64,000 bases of DNA, taken from JABMMZ01 sp044341025 (GTDB lineage: Bacteria > Bacteroidota > Bacteroidia > NS11-12g > UBA955). Shown here one piece after another: positions 8,682-17,391 of this stretch (position 1 is the stretch's first letter; every line of letters begins with the position of its first letter). Below the pieces are notes generated by a model that was given only the letters and a program-made list of their open reading frames with translations, had not been told where the DNA came from and ran no database searches. The stretch spans positions 310,001 through 374,000 of the forward strand of contig JBIISM010000001.1 of the NCBI GenBank assembly GCA_044341025.1, written 5' to 3'. A program made the position numbers and the translations under genes.

Positions 8682-9499
8682 GTCAAAGAGAATGGCAAAC
8701 CATTAAGACCTATGATGAAATATTATTCGAATATTTCGAAGGAATAGCCAAAATAAGCATTAACCGCCCGCGTTACCACAATGCTTTCACCCCAAAAACC
8801 AACATCGAAATGATGGACGCTATGGATTATGCGCGCGAACATGAAGACATTCAGGTTGTGGTACTTACTGGAGCAGGTACTGAAGCATTTTGTAGTGGCG
8901 GTGATCAAAACATCAAAACCATTGGAGGTTACAAAGATGAAAATGGAACACCTAGATTAAATGTCCTCGAACTGCAAAGAAAAATCAAGTCTTTACCAAA
9001 ACCAGTTGTAGCCATGGTAAATGGCTGGGCCATTGGTGGCGGCCACGTTCTCCATGTGGTATGCGATTTAAGTATTGCCTCAGACAATGCGCGTTTTGGT
9101 CAAACTGGTCCACGTGTTGGTAGCTTCGATGCAGGTTTTGGAAGCAGTTATTTGGCTAGAATTGTTGGTCAAAAAAAGGCACGTGAAATATGGTTTCTAT
9201 GCCGTCAATATTCGGCTCAAGAAGCTTTAGATATGGGATTGGTCAATTGTGTTGTTCCTTTAGCGCAATTGGAAGATGAAGTTGTAAAATGGTGCCATGA
9301 AATGATGTTGATGAGTCCTATCGCTTTGCGTATGATTAAATACGGGCTTAATGCTGAATTGGATGGACAAGCTGGAATACAAGAGTTAGCGGGTAGTGCA
9401 ACATTGTTGTATTATTTCACTGACGAAGCTCAAGAAGGCCGAAATGCCTTTATAGAGAAAAGAAAACCAGACTTCAAGAAGTTTCCAAAATTCCCATAA
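8678..9499 (+). CDS. menB: 1,4-dihydroxy-2-naphthoyl-CoA synthase
   Basis: 273-residue crotonase-fold enzyme that cyclises o-succinylbenzoyl-CoA in menaquinone synthesis. Diagnostic stretches are SINRPRYHNAFTPKT, FCSGGDQ, NGWAIGGGHVLHVVCDL (oxyanion hole) and GQTGPRVGSFDAGFGSSYLA, all MenB-specific compared with enoyl-CoA hydratase. The length matches. Translationally coupled to menD through a 4-base overlap and followed by a strong bidirectional terminator. Confidence 0.96.
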   Translation: MSQREWQTIKTYDEILFEYFEGIAKISINRPRYHNAFTPKTNIEMMDAMDYAREHEDIQVVVLTGAGTEAFCSGGDQNIKTIGGYKDENGTPRLNVLELQRKIKSLPKPVVAMVNGWAIGGGHVLHVVCDLSIASDNARFGQTGPRVGSFDAGFGSSYLARIVGQKKAREIWFLCRQYSAQEALDMGLVNCVVPLAQLEDEVVKWCHEMMLMSPIALRMIKYGLNAELDGQAGIQELAGSATLLYYFTDEAQEGRNAFIEKRKPDFKKFPKFP

Positions 9500-9514
9500 T
9501 ACTAAAAATATTAA

Positions 9515-9560
9515 TTCAACAAATAAGGCGTCAATTGACGCCTTATTTGTTGAATTTTTT
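9515..9560. terminator. Bidirectional terminator between menB and rnhA
   Basis: Bases 9515-9554 form a perfect 40-base palindrome (left half begins TTCAACAAATAAGGCGTC), which can fold into an 18-bp stem with an AATT loop. A T-run follows on the plus side and A-rich sequence on the other, so it can terminate both converging units. Confidence 0.92.
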
Positions 9561-9580
9561 TCTGATAAATCCTAAATAAT

Positions 9581-10066
9581 TTATATCAAATTGCCTTGCT
9601 TTTCAATTTGGATATATTCATGGTCAATAAGCCACGGACCTTTTCTTGCTGCACCGGTTGCCAAAACATCACAAACTTCATTTTCAACATTGCCAGCATG
9701 GCCCTTTACCCAATGAAACTTTACATTGTGCGTCTTGTAGAGTGGCATAAATCGTTTCCATAAGTCAATGTTCTTTTTGTTCTTCCATCCAATTTTTTGC
9801 CATCCAAATATCCATTTTTTTTCAATTGCATCACACACATATTTGCTGTCAGTGTATACATGGATTTCGATTTCGGGTTTTTTAATCGACTCTAAAGCAG
9901 CAATGACGGCCAACAATTCCATGCGGTTGTTGGTGGTGTGCTCAAATCCTTGAGACATTTCTTTTCTTGCTTTCCCCCATAGCATCACGATGCCATATCC
10001 CCCCTTACCCGGATTTCCAATGGCCGCACCATCTGTGTAGATAATTAGTTTTTGATCTAAACTCAT
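9581..10066 (-). CDS. rnhA: Ribonuclease HI
   Basis: 161 residues; degrades RNA in RNA-DNA hybrids. The four acidic catalytic residues are visible: D12 (IYTDGA), E50 (NNRMEL), D73 (YTDSKY) and D133 (NEVCDVLA), plus the basic handle region GWKNKKNIDLW and the HWVKGHAG loop. The start overlaps the folC stop by 4 bases, so it is co-transcribed with folC. Confidence 0.95.
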   Translation of the reverse strand: MSLDQKLIIYTDGAAIGNPGKGGYGIVMLWGKARKEMSQGFEHTTNNRMELLAVIAALESIKKPEIEIHVYTDSKYVCDAIEKKWIFGWQKIGWKNKKNIDLWKRFMPLYKTHNVKFHWVKGHAGNVENEVCDVLATGAARKGPWLIDHEYIQIEKQGNLI

Positions 10067-11289
10067 AATACTTCCGCCACCACAAAGGTACTCCCTCCAA
10101 TAAATATTAGATCATGCTGGCTTGAGTTTTTTTGAGCTGCCTGATATGCAGCAATAACACTCGAATAAGCTTCGCCATAAAGCCCTAAAAGTTTGCATTC
10201 TTGTTTTAATGTTTCCGATTCTAAAGCACGCGGTATATTTGCTTGGCAAAAATAATAAGTAGCATCTTTAGGCAACAACTCAATTACCGGTTTTAGGTCT
10301 TTGTCTTTTACCATCCCAAAAACAATATGCAGTTTATTGTATTTCTCTCTTTTTAATTGTTGAATAACCAAATTTAATCCATGGGCATTATGCCCTGTAT
10401 CGGCAATGGTTAAAGGTTTTTGATTCAAAATTTCCCAACGGCCTCTGAAATGGGTTAAACCCCTCACATTTTGAAATGCTTTTGCAACCGTGTAATCATT
10501 GAATGGCATTTCCATTGTTTTCAAAACTTCTATAGCTTGCAATACGGTAACACTATTTTTTTCTTGATAAATTCCTTTTAAATCGGTCTCGATTTCTGTG
10601 TTATAAAACCGCACATTCCGGTCGGCAAAGTAAATTGTTGCATTGCAAGATTTGGTTTTTTCTTCAAAAACAGAATCGGTATCCTTACTGCTTTCTCCTA
10701 TAACAACAGGTATTTGCTCTTTTATAATACCGGCTTTTTCAAAGGCTATTTTTTGCAGAGTATCTCCTAATAAATCGCTATGGTCCATTCCTATATTGGT
10801 TATGACCGATAAAATAGGATTTATAACATTTGTACTGTCTAGCCGCCCGCCAAGTCCCGTTTCAATGATTGCATATTCAATATCTTGATTGGCAAAATAA
10901 TCAAAACACATTGCCACAGTGATTTCAAAAAAAGAAGGTTGAATAGAATCTAAATAAGGGATTATTTTTTCAGTGAAATTAACAACAAACTGCTCTGATA
11001 TCATCTCACCGTTAATTCGAATACGCTCTCTGAAATCTTTTAAATGGGGAGAGGTGTATAAACCAGTTTTGTAGCCATGTGCTTGAAAAATAGCTGAGAG
11101 CATGTTGCTAACACTGCCTTTTCCGTTGGTGCCTGCCACATGGATGCACTTGAATTTATTTTGTGGATTTCCAAGGATCTCACAAAGCTTAAGGGTATTG
11201 TGCAAGTCGTTTTTTATTGCTGATTTACCATCCCTAGTAAAATAGGGTAGACGGGCATATAAAAACTCTACAGTTTCTAAATAGGTCAT
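10063..11289 (-). CDS. folC: Folylpolyglutamate synthase/dihydrofolate synthase
   Basis: 408-residue Mur-ligase-family enzyme adding glutamate to dihydropteroate and folates. The ATP loop VAGTNGKGSVSNM is at residues 51-63; ETGLGGRLDSTN and TNIGMDHSDLLG follow, and DTGHNAHG is in the C-terminal domain. Length is typical. It lies 16 bases downstream of the TonB-like gene and overlaps rnhA by 4 bases, forming a tonB-folC-rnhA operon. Confidence 0.94.
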   Translation of the reverse strand: MTYLETVEFLYARLPYFTRDGKSAIKNDLHNTLKLCEILGNPQNKFKCIHVAGTNGKGSVSNMLSAIFQAHGYKTGLYTSPHLKDFRERIRINGEMISEQFVVNFTEKIIPYLDSIQPSFFEITVAMCFDYFANQDIEYAIIETGLGGRLDSTNVINPILSVITNIGMDHSDLLGDTLQKIAFEKAGIIKEQIPVVIGESSKDTDSVFEEKTKSCNATIYFADRNVRFYNTEIETDLKGIYQEKNSVTVLQAIEVLKTMEMPFNDYTVAKAFQNVRGLTHFRGRWEILNQKPLTIADTGHNAHGLNLVIQQLKREKYNKLHIVFGMVKDKDLKPVIELLPKDATYYFCQANIPRALESETLKQECKLLGLYGEAYSSVIAAYQAAQKNSSQHDLIFIGGSTFVVAEVL

Positions 11290-11305
11290 TTTTAGATTTA
11301 AACCT

Positions 11306-12064
11306 TTATTTAAGTTTAAACGTAAAAGTTATAGTGCCCTCAACGCTTATTGGATTTGTAGCAGCGTTAAAGCTTGAACTTCTTATATAATTTACAGCAA
11401 CATTTTCCAAACAACTAGAGGCTCTGGATAAAGGGCTAACGTTGTCATATCGAATTCTTCCATCAGGAAGCAGGGTCACTTCTAAAACCACCTTACCTTC
11501 TTCGTTGCAATTGTTCTTTCCTGATCCCAATCTAAAATTTCTTCCGCTGAATGAGTGTGTTGTTCCAGTTGGACCTGAGCCAGTTCCACCAACCTGGCCT
11601 TTTGGGTCTCCACCATTAACACCTTTTGGGTCTCCTTGTGGGCCTAATTTATCTCCATCTCCAGCGTTTTGCTGTTTTTGGGTACTTTTGCCTCTGTTTA
11701 GAGCAGCTAAGGCATCATCAACTGGTTTAGGTTTATCCGTTGGTGCAGCTTGGCTTTGGCCTTTGGTTTCACTGGCTTTTTTTGTTGCCACAGCATCTTG
11801 GTCGATAGTTTGTTCATTTGCGTCAGCTGATTGAGGTGAACTTGCCGAGCTGGCTTCACTTTCCGCAGAAATTGGAATTAAATCTGGTCCACCATTGTCT
11901 GGTTCGCCTAAGCTAACTGCTACAGCGCCATCTTCAGGTTCAATTGGTTTTTCTAATTCATAATGGAAATTATAAAGCCAAAAAATCAAAAACATACCCA
12001 TACAAATTATGGCTGTAGAAGTTCCTGAAATAAATTTATTTTTTTGATTGGTTTTTAAATCCAT
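11306..12064 (-). CDS. TonB-like energy transducer
   Basis: 252 residues with the TonB layout: a short cytoplasmic N-terminus, one TM segment (STAIICMGMFLIFWLYNFHY, about residues 15-34), a long Gly/Pro/Gln-rich periplasmic spacer and a C-terminal beta domain (NNCNEEGKVVLEVTLLPDGR ... GTITFTFKLK) like TonB_C. It would couple the proton-motive force to outer-membrane transporters. Unusually, no exbB/exbD gene is adjacent; upstream is a 169-base gap and then the HU-domain gene. Two Cys in the C-terminal domain could form a disulfide. Confidence 0.75.
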   Translation of the reverse strand: MDLKTNQKNKFISGTSTAIICMGMFLIFWLYNFHYELEKPIEPEDGAVAVSLGEPDNGGPDLIPISAESEASSASSPQSADANEQTIDQDAVATKKASETKGQSQAAPTDKPKPVDDALAALNRGKSTQKQQNAGDGDKLGPQGDPKGVNGGDPKGQVGGTGSGPTGTTHSFSGRNFRLGSGKNNCNEEGKVVLEVTLLPDGRIRYDNVSPLSRASSCLENVAVNYIRSSSFNAATNPISVEGTITFTFKLK

Positions 12065-12205
12065 TTTAAATCACTTTTATTTTTAATTCTTATATACCTT
12101 TAAAATCAAAAAGGTAAACAAAATAGAAAAATTTCTTATTTGCTACAAATATCTATACTAATTTGAGATTAAGATTTTCAACTTATTCACAGAATCTAAT
12201 ATAGT

Positions 12206-12224
12206 AAACGCTTTGAAGCGTTTA
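12206..12224 (-). terminator. Weak hairpin after the HU-domain gene
   Basis: AAACGCT / AGCGTTT, 7-bp stem with a TTGA loop, about 10 bases past the stop of the gene ending at 12234. No long T-run follows, so it is a weak terminator candidate. Confidence 0.35.
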
Positions 12225-12233
12225 AAATTGTAT

Positions 12234-13220
12234 TTATTGGGCAATTGTTACTTCAAACCATTCTCCATTGCGAATGACGCCCGCTGTTTGGCCATTTTTG
12301 TTCAGGTCAGAAGCATGGTATTTTGCATTGCTTTCTATTCGATAACGGGCAATTGTTTTGTTTTGTATTTCTACTGGCGCAATGGTTTCAATAATAACAG
12401 GCGCTGCGTCGGCGGCGCTTGATTCAATAACATTATTAACTTCAACTTCTGCTTCGGCTACTATGGCAACGGTTTCAGAACTTTCGAATTCTTGAGCCAA
12501 AATTGGGGTATCTATATTTGTAGATTCAAGTATCTGCTTGTTTTGTATCTCAGGTACGTTGACCTCTATACTTGGCAATACTGAGGCTTCTTGCAAGTTC
12601 TTGGTTTTGGTCTCAACACCTAAATAAATTAGGTGTGCAAGCAATGCCACTGAGGCAGCAACCAACCATGGTTTTAGACCTTTTTTAGGTATTTCAATGG
12701 AAATAATTGGTGTTTTGTCTGCAGCAGATTCTGTTGTTTTGGATTTGATTTCAAAGGCAGTTTCTTCCTTTTGTTCAGCAACTGAATGCACTTGGACAAT
12801 ATTAATAGGCTTTAATCCATAACTTTCTATGGATAAATTAATGTTTGTGTTTGGGGCGAACCAAATGCTGTTTTGGCCTTTGTGAAAGGTGCCTAATTTC
12901 CCAAATGTTCGGTTGCTGTTTTGCTCTATTTCTAGGCGAATTTGTACAATGGCTGATTTGCAAAATTCCAAGGCTTCGCTGTAGCTAAGGTTTTCGGCGT
13001 TTTGAATTGCACTAACCAATAAGCCATCATTGTCAAGCAAATGAGGATTAAAGAATATATGTTTTGCAAAAGGTTTGATTGCATCTTTTGCAGCGTTGAA
13101 ATTGCATGGACTATCTCTAACAATAAAGCCACCAAAATCTGGCAGAATTACACACTCATGACGGTGCAGGAGCTGTTCAATAGTTCTTTCAATAGTTGTT
13201 TTGTTTGCGTGCATTTTCAA
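12234..13220 (-). CDS. HU-CCDC81-type domain membrane protein
   Basis: 328 residues. The N-terminal half holds two HU-like repeats of the prokaryotic CCDC81 type (TTIERTIEQLLHRHECVILP, DFGGFIVRDSPC, and RTFGKLGTFHKGQNSIWF). Next come one TM helix (PWLVAASVALLAHLIYLG, about residues 183-200), a low-complexity Glu/Val/Ile/Ala-rich stretch and a short C-terminal domain (IARYRIESNAKYHASDLN ... EWFEVTIAQ) in the place where related proteins carry a SPOR domain. I cannot confirm SPOR here. Related Bacteroidota proteins are thought to be cell-envelope or division-associated. Start at ATG 13220, or at the second ATG two codons later. Confidence 0.8.
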   Translation of the reverse strand: MKMHANKTTIERTIEQLLHRHECVILPDFGGFIVRDSPCNFNAAKDAIKPFAKHIFFNPHLLDNDGLLVSAIQNAENLSYSEALEFCKSAIVQIRLEIEQNSNRTFGKLGTFHKGQNSIWFAPNTNINLSIESYGLKPINIVQVHSVAEQKEETAFEIKSKTTESAADKTPIISIEIPKKGLKPWLVAASVALLAHLIYLGVETKTKNLQEASVLPSIEVNVPEIQNKQILESTNIDTPILAQEFESSETVAIVAEAEVEVNNVIESSAADAAPVIIETIAPVEIQNKTIARYRIESNAKYHASDLNKNGQTAGVIRNGEWFEVTIAQ

Positions 13221-13323
13221 AAATCAAAAATAAGAAAAAAAATTATTTTAATTGAATATTTTTAAAACAAATTTAAAAAACATTGAGAACCTTTTAAAAC
13301 ATAACTTTTATTGGTATTTGGCG

Positions 13324-14103
13324 CTAAATGATTTCAATGTTTTTAGCTTCAATGCCCAATCCAAAAAGGGCAAAATCATATTTAACAGGATCTGAAGGGT
13401 CTAATTTACGTAATTTATCAGTTAACAGCAGTGCTGTTTTCCAATCTCCTTTTTCTGAATCAATTAAACCTAGCTTGTGTGCTTGTTTTAAAACATGCAC
13501 ATCAAGTGGGCAAATCAACTGACTTGGAGAAATTGAATTCCAAAGTCCAAAATCCACACCAAATTCATCTTTCCTTACCATCCATCGCAAATACATGTTT
13601 AATCTCTTACAAGCACTACCTCCCAAAGGATAGGCTAGGTGTTTTTTAGTTCTGCTCAAGAAAAATTCGCTGCTTTCATAGGCCAATCGGAATCCATTTA
13701 AACAGTTTTCTATTGTTTTATCATTTGGTTTCAAATGTTTTGAAAAACTGTTTTCCAAACCTTCTCCATCCTTATATTGCTCTTGAACAAAGGCAATAAG
13801 CGATAACAAATCGCTGTCATTAAATGTTCTGTGCCCAAAACCGAGTACTTTTTTCAAGTCTTTTTCCTGATGGTTCATCATAAAGTCATGGGGGGCATGG
13901 TTAAAAATATCAATCAGTTTATTTCCACTTTTAATAATTGAGATTCTTTGTCCCCATGAAATGAGGGCGATAAAAAATGCAATGATTTCTATGTCTTCCT
14001 TCTTGTTGAACCTATGTGGAATGGATATTGGATCGTCTTTAATAAAGCCCAATTGGTTGAATTGTTTGTGTTTTGAATCTAAAAAGACTTTTAGGTTTTT
14101 CAT
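13324..14103 (-). CDS. TIGR02757/DUF2400 family protein
   Basis: 259 residues matching a conserved family of unknown function with a helix-hairpin-helix/DNA-glycosylase-like character. Recognisable segments are DPISIPHRFNKKEDIEIIAF, ISWGQRISII, AYPLGGSACKRLNMYLRWMVR, SPSQLICPLDVHVLKQA and the C-terminal PVKYDFALFGLGIE. Length is normal. It stands alone: a 103-base gap on one side, and on the other it is divergent from the EVE gene. Confidence 0.85.
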   Translation of the reverse strand: MKNLKVFLDSKHKQFNQLGFIKDDPISIPHRFNKKEDIEIIAFFIALISWGQRISIIKSGNKLIDIFNHAPHDFMMNHQEKDLKKVLGFGHRTFNDSDLLSLIAFVQEQYKDGEGLENSFSKHLKPNDKTIENCLNGFRLAYESSEFFLSRTKKHLAYPLGGSACKRLNMYLRWMVRKDEFGVDFGLWNSISPSQLICPLDVHVLKQAHKLGLIDSEKGDWKTALLLTDKLRKLDPSDPVKYDFALFGLGIEAKNIEII

Positions 14104-14253
14104 TTATCGCGGAAGCAAATATATTGAACTTCGATCAGCGTTAAGCAAAATGGCTTGCAAAAAAGATGAAACTAGACACATATTTATAAGTGGTTAATAT
14201 CCTTTTGCTCGGTTTATTGATAAGTTTATTTTTTTTGTGTTCCTTTGCCTCCA

Positions 14254-14661
14254 ATGAACCACTGGCTTTTGAAATCTGAACCCGTTAAGTATTCTTGGGA
14301 TCAAATGCTGAAAGACAAAAAAACTTTTTGGGATGGAGTGCGCAATTATCAGGCTCGGAACAACCTAAAAGAAATGAAAAAAGGTGACCTTTGTCTTTAC
14401 TACCATAGCAATGAAGGCAAAGAAGTTGTAGGTATAGTCAAAATAGTAAAAGAGTATTACCAAGATACAACAAGCGAAGATGCCAACTGGGTAGTGGTGG
14501 ATGTTGCACCTTTTAAATCTTTGAAAAAGCCAGTTACACTTGAAACAATAAAGTCGGATAAACGACTTGAAAATATAGGTTTGGTTAGACAGGGTCGTTT
14601 GAGTGTTATGAAATTAACAGCACACGAATTTGATGTAATTTTGGAATTGTCTGAAGACTAA
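14254..14661 (+). CDS. EVE domain protein
   Basis: 135 residues from ATG 14254 (MNHWLLKSEPVKYSWDQM). An earlier TTG at 14245 overlaps a TTCCTTTG -7-like box and is less likely. EVE domains (relatives of YTH and PUA-like folds) bind modified bases. Typical features are WLLKSEP, FWDGVRNYQARNNLKEMKKGD and YYHSNEGKEVVG. Its stop overlaps the pyrR ATG by one base, so it heads an EVE-pyrR-pyrB unit; the biological link is unclear. Confidence 0.88.
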   Translation: MNHWLLKSEPVKYSWDQMLKDKKTFWDGVRNYQARNNLKEMKKGDLCLYYHSNEGKEVVGIVKIVKEYYQDTTSEDANWVVVDVAPFKSLKKPVTLETIKSDKRLENIGLVRQGRLSVMKLTAHEFDVILELSED

Positions 14662-15194
14662 TGGAAGAAAAACTACTATACGACCACCAGAAATTAAATG
14701 CAACAATCAATCGATTGGCGTATGAATTAATTGAAAACCATGAGCAGTTTAACCAAACAGCTATTATCGGTTTGCAGCCAAGAGGCATTTTATTGGCACG
14801 TATCATTAGGCAAAGAGTGGAAGAGATTATTCAAAGCAAAATTAAGTATGGTGAATTAGACATTACTTTTTTCAGAGATGATTACCGAACCAATGACAAA
14901 CAATTGGTTGCAAGTCCGATACACATTCCCTTTAGTACTGAAAATTTAAACATCATTTTGATTGATGACGTTTTGTACACCGGGCGCAGCATTAGAAGCG
15001 CAATGGATGCATTGCTCGGCTTTGGCAGACCTGCTAAAATTGAATTGTGCGTTTTAATAGACCGTAAATTTAACCGCGAAAATCCTGTAGCACCCGATTA
15101 TGTCGGAAAAACCGTAGATACCCGTGGACATGGTCAAAAAGTAAAAGTAGAATGGGCGGAGAAAAATTATAAAGTTTGGTTGATTAACGAATGA
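14661..15194 (+). CDS. pyrR: PyrR-type phosphoribosyltransferase/pyrimidine regulator
   Basis: 177 residues, type I phosphoribosyltransferase fold with the PRPP loop LIDDVLYTGRSIRSAMDAL and the characteristic RKFNRENPVAPDYVGKTV near the C-terminus. PyrR proteins have uracil phosphoribosyltransferase activity and in Firmicutes attenuate pyr mRNA; here I see no anti-terminator structure in the upstream leader. It overlaps the EVE gene by 1 base and pyrB by 4, supporting a pyrimidine operon. Confidence 0.92.
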   Translation: MEEKLLYDHQKLNATINRLAYELIENHEQFNQTAIIGLQPRGILLARIIRQRVEEIIQSKIKYGELDITFFRDDYRTNDKQLVASPIHIPFSTENLNIILIDDVLYTGRSIRSAMDALLGFGRPAKIELCVLIDRKFNRENPVAPDYVGKTVDTRGHGQKVKVEWAEKNYKVWLINE

Positions 15195-16120
15195 CACAAT
15201 TATCTGTAAAACATCTTTTAGGAATTAAAGATCTCAAAGAAGAAGACATTCAACTTATTTTTGAGACGGCTGATAATTTTAAAACCATTATCAACAGACC
15301 AATTAAGAAAGTGCCATCTCTTAGAGACATTACGGTTGCCAACTTATTTTTTGAAAACTCTACAAGAACTAGGATTTCGTTTGAATTGGCCCAAAAACGA
15401 CTCAGTGCGGATACCATTAATTTTGCGTCTTCCTCATCATCAGTTTCAAAAGGCGAGACGCTTATTGATACGGTAAAAAATATTTTAAGCATGAAGGTTG
15501 ACATGGTGGTTATGCGCCACCCAAGCCCCGGAGCTTGTGTTTTTCTTTCCAAGCACATTGATGCAACCATTTTAAATGCAGGCGATGGCACACATGAGCA
15601 CCCAACACAAGCACTTCTTGATGCCTATTCAATTAAAGAATCATGTGGTGATGTTGCGGGTAAAAAAGTAGCGATTATTGGTGATATTTTGCACAGCCGT
15701 GTAGCTTTATCTAATATATACTGTCTTCAAAAATTAGGCGCTGAAGTGATGGTTTGTGGCCCTAGTACGTTAATTCCTCGACACATTGAGCAATTGGGGG
15801 TGAAGGTAGAACACAATTTAAGAAAAGCTCTGGAATGGTGTGATGTAGCCAATATGCTTAGGATTCAATTGGAAAGACAGGACATTAAATATTTCCCAAG
15901 TCTTAGAGAATACAGTATGCAGTACGGTCTTACGATTGATTTACTGGATAGTTTAGGTAAAGACATTACCATCATGCATCCAGGTCCAATCAACCGAGGG
16001 GTGGAAATAACCAGTGAAGTTGCCGATAGTGATTACAGTATTATTCTTGACCAAGTAGAAAACGGTGTAGCCATCAGAATGGCTTGCATGTTCTTATTGG
16101 CCAACCATAAAGATTCATAA
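15191..16120 (+). CDS. pyrB: Aspartate carbamoyltransferase catalytic subunit
   Basis: 309 residues; condenses carbamoyl phosphate and aspartate in pyrimidine synthesis. Visible motifs: FFENSTRTRISFELA (carbamoyl-phosphate loop), MRHPSPGACVF, HEHPTQALLDAY, IGDILHSRVALSN and HPGPINRGVEI. Full family length. Coupled to pyrR by a 4-base overlap. No pyrI regulatory subunit in the window. Confidence 0.97.
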   Translation: MTQLSVKHLLGIKDLKEEDIQLIFETADNFKTIINRPIKKVPSLRDITVANLFFENSTRTRISFELAQKRLSADTINFASSSSSVSKGETLIDTVKNILSMKVDMVVMRHPSPGACVFLSKHIDATILNAGDGTHEHPTQALLDAYSIKESCGDVAGKKVAIIGDILHSRVALSNIYCLQKLGAEVMVCGPSTLIPRHIEQLGVKVEHNLRKALEWCDVANMLRIQLERQDIKYFPSLREYSMQYGLTIDLLDSLGKDITIMHPGPINRGVEITSEVADSDYSIILDQVENGVAIRMACMFLLANHKDS

Positions 16121-16124
16121 ATAA

Positions 16125-17147
16125 ATGAGTAATCCGATATTAGTTGAAGTTACAAGAGGAGGCGTTTTAGAAAGTTTCCACAGGGGCGTGATTTGCATCG
16201 TTAACCAATCAAATGAAATTGTATATTCAGTAGGGGACACCCAACAAATTTGTTTCCCTCGCTCTGCGCTGAAGTTCTTCCAGCAAATTCCTCTTTTATG
16301 CTCAGGTGCTGTTGAACATTTTGGTTTCACTGAAGAAGAAATTGCTCTTTTTTGCGGATCTCACAATGGCGAGCACAAACACGTTGAAACCGTTAGGTCA
16401 ATTTTGAGTAAAATTGGTTTGGATGAATCTTTTTTGTTGTGCGGCCCTCAAATGCCAACCCTCAAATCAGACCAATATGAGATCATTAAAGGGAATTTAA
16501 AGCCCTTAAGAATTCACAACAATTGCTCTGGAAAACACGCTGGCTTCCTGGCTTATTGTGTATTTAAAAACTGGCCGACTGAAAATTATATTGATCCAAG
16601 CCATCCCTTACATTTGGAGATTTTGGATGTAATTTCTGACTTTCATGAATATCCAAAGGAAAAGATTCAGCAAGGTATTGATGGCTGTTCTGCACCTATT
16701 TTTGCTTTTCCTGTATACAATCAAGCTGTGGCGTATAAAAATTTGATTTGCCCTGATAAATTTAGCGATTCCATTCAGAAGGCTTGCAAAACCATGGTCG
16801 CTGCAATCGTTAATTACCCAGAAATGATTGCTGGTGAAAAAAGATATTGCACCGATTTGATGCGACAATCTAAGGGGAAATTAATTGGAAAAACTGGTGC
16901 TGATGGGGTTTATTCAATTGGAATAAACGACTTGAACCTAGGCATCTGTATCAAAGTGGATGATGGTAAAATGGGCCCTCAATACAACATCGCCCAAGCC
17001 GTAATTGAACAACTTCATGTTTTAAGTGATGATGCTAATTCGTTGCTGAGAAACTATGTTGAGCAAGAAAATAAGAATTTTGGCGGCTTGCTTACTGGAG
17101 AAACCCTTGTGTCAGCTAATGTGAAGGTTGTATTAAAAACTCAGTAG
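16125..17147 (+). CDS. L-asparaginase, Rhizobium-type (asparaginase II family)
   Basis: 340 residues of the family with no similarity to E. coli AnsA/AnsB; hydrolyses asparagine to aspartate. Typical segments are VEVTRGGVLESFHRG, FCGSHNGEHKHVE, HNNCSGKHAGFLAYC (the Cys/Ser/Lys-containing active-site region) and GIDGCSAPIFAFP. It lies 4 bases after pyrB, so it is probably co-transcribed and could supply aspartate to PyrB (inference). The ATG at 16125 is well placed. Confidence 0.9.
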   Translation: MSNPILVEVTRGGVLESFHRGVICIVNQSNEIVYSVGDTQQICFPRSALKFFQQIPLLCSGAVEHFGFTEEEIALFCGSHNGEHKHVETVRSILSKIGLDESFLLCGPQMPTLKSDQYEIIKGNLKPLRIHNNCSGKHAGFLAYCVFKNWPTENYIDPSHPLHLEILDVISDFHEYPKEKIQQGIDGCSAPIFAFPVYNQAVAYKNLICPDKFSDSIQKACKTMVAAIVNYPEMIAGEKRYCTDLMRQSKGKLIGKTGADGVYSIGINDLNLGICIKVDDGKMGPQYNIAQAVIEQLHVLSDDANSLLRNYVEQENKNFGGLLTGETLVSANVKVVLKTQ

Positions 17148-17186
17148 GCCTATTTACGCACAACCCTTTTGTGGTTTTTGTGTGTG

Positions 17187-17339
17187 CTATGAGGCTTCTT
17201 CTTTAAGATTAAAAATAGGTCTCGGAATAAAACGCATGCGTTCAGGATTTGAACGCATTTCAATAGCTTCATCTACATCTGAATCCATTATTTCTCTTAA
17301 AATAAACTGTTCTGTTTCTATAATTGGAACTGCGCTCAT
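17187..17339 (-). pseudogene. Truncated GNAT acetyltransferase N-terminus
   Basis: Reading from ATG 17339 gives about 50 residues (MSAVPIIETEQFILREIMDS ... NPERMRFIPRPIFNLKEEAS) that match the start of RimJ/RimL-type acetyltransferases (R-S-N-P-E-x-M-R-x-I-P-R-P). The frame then ends in a stop and only about 40 bases remain before the asparaginase gene. The acetyl-CoA-binding part is absent, so this is a remnant, probably left by a deletion. Confidence 0.6.
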
Positions 17340-17391
17340 TCCTTTTATTTGCTTAAGCAGACATCGCAATTGCGGATTCAAGGAATTCGAA

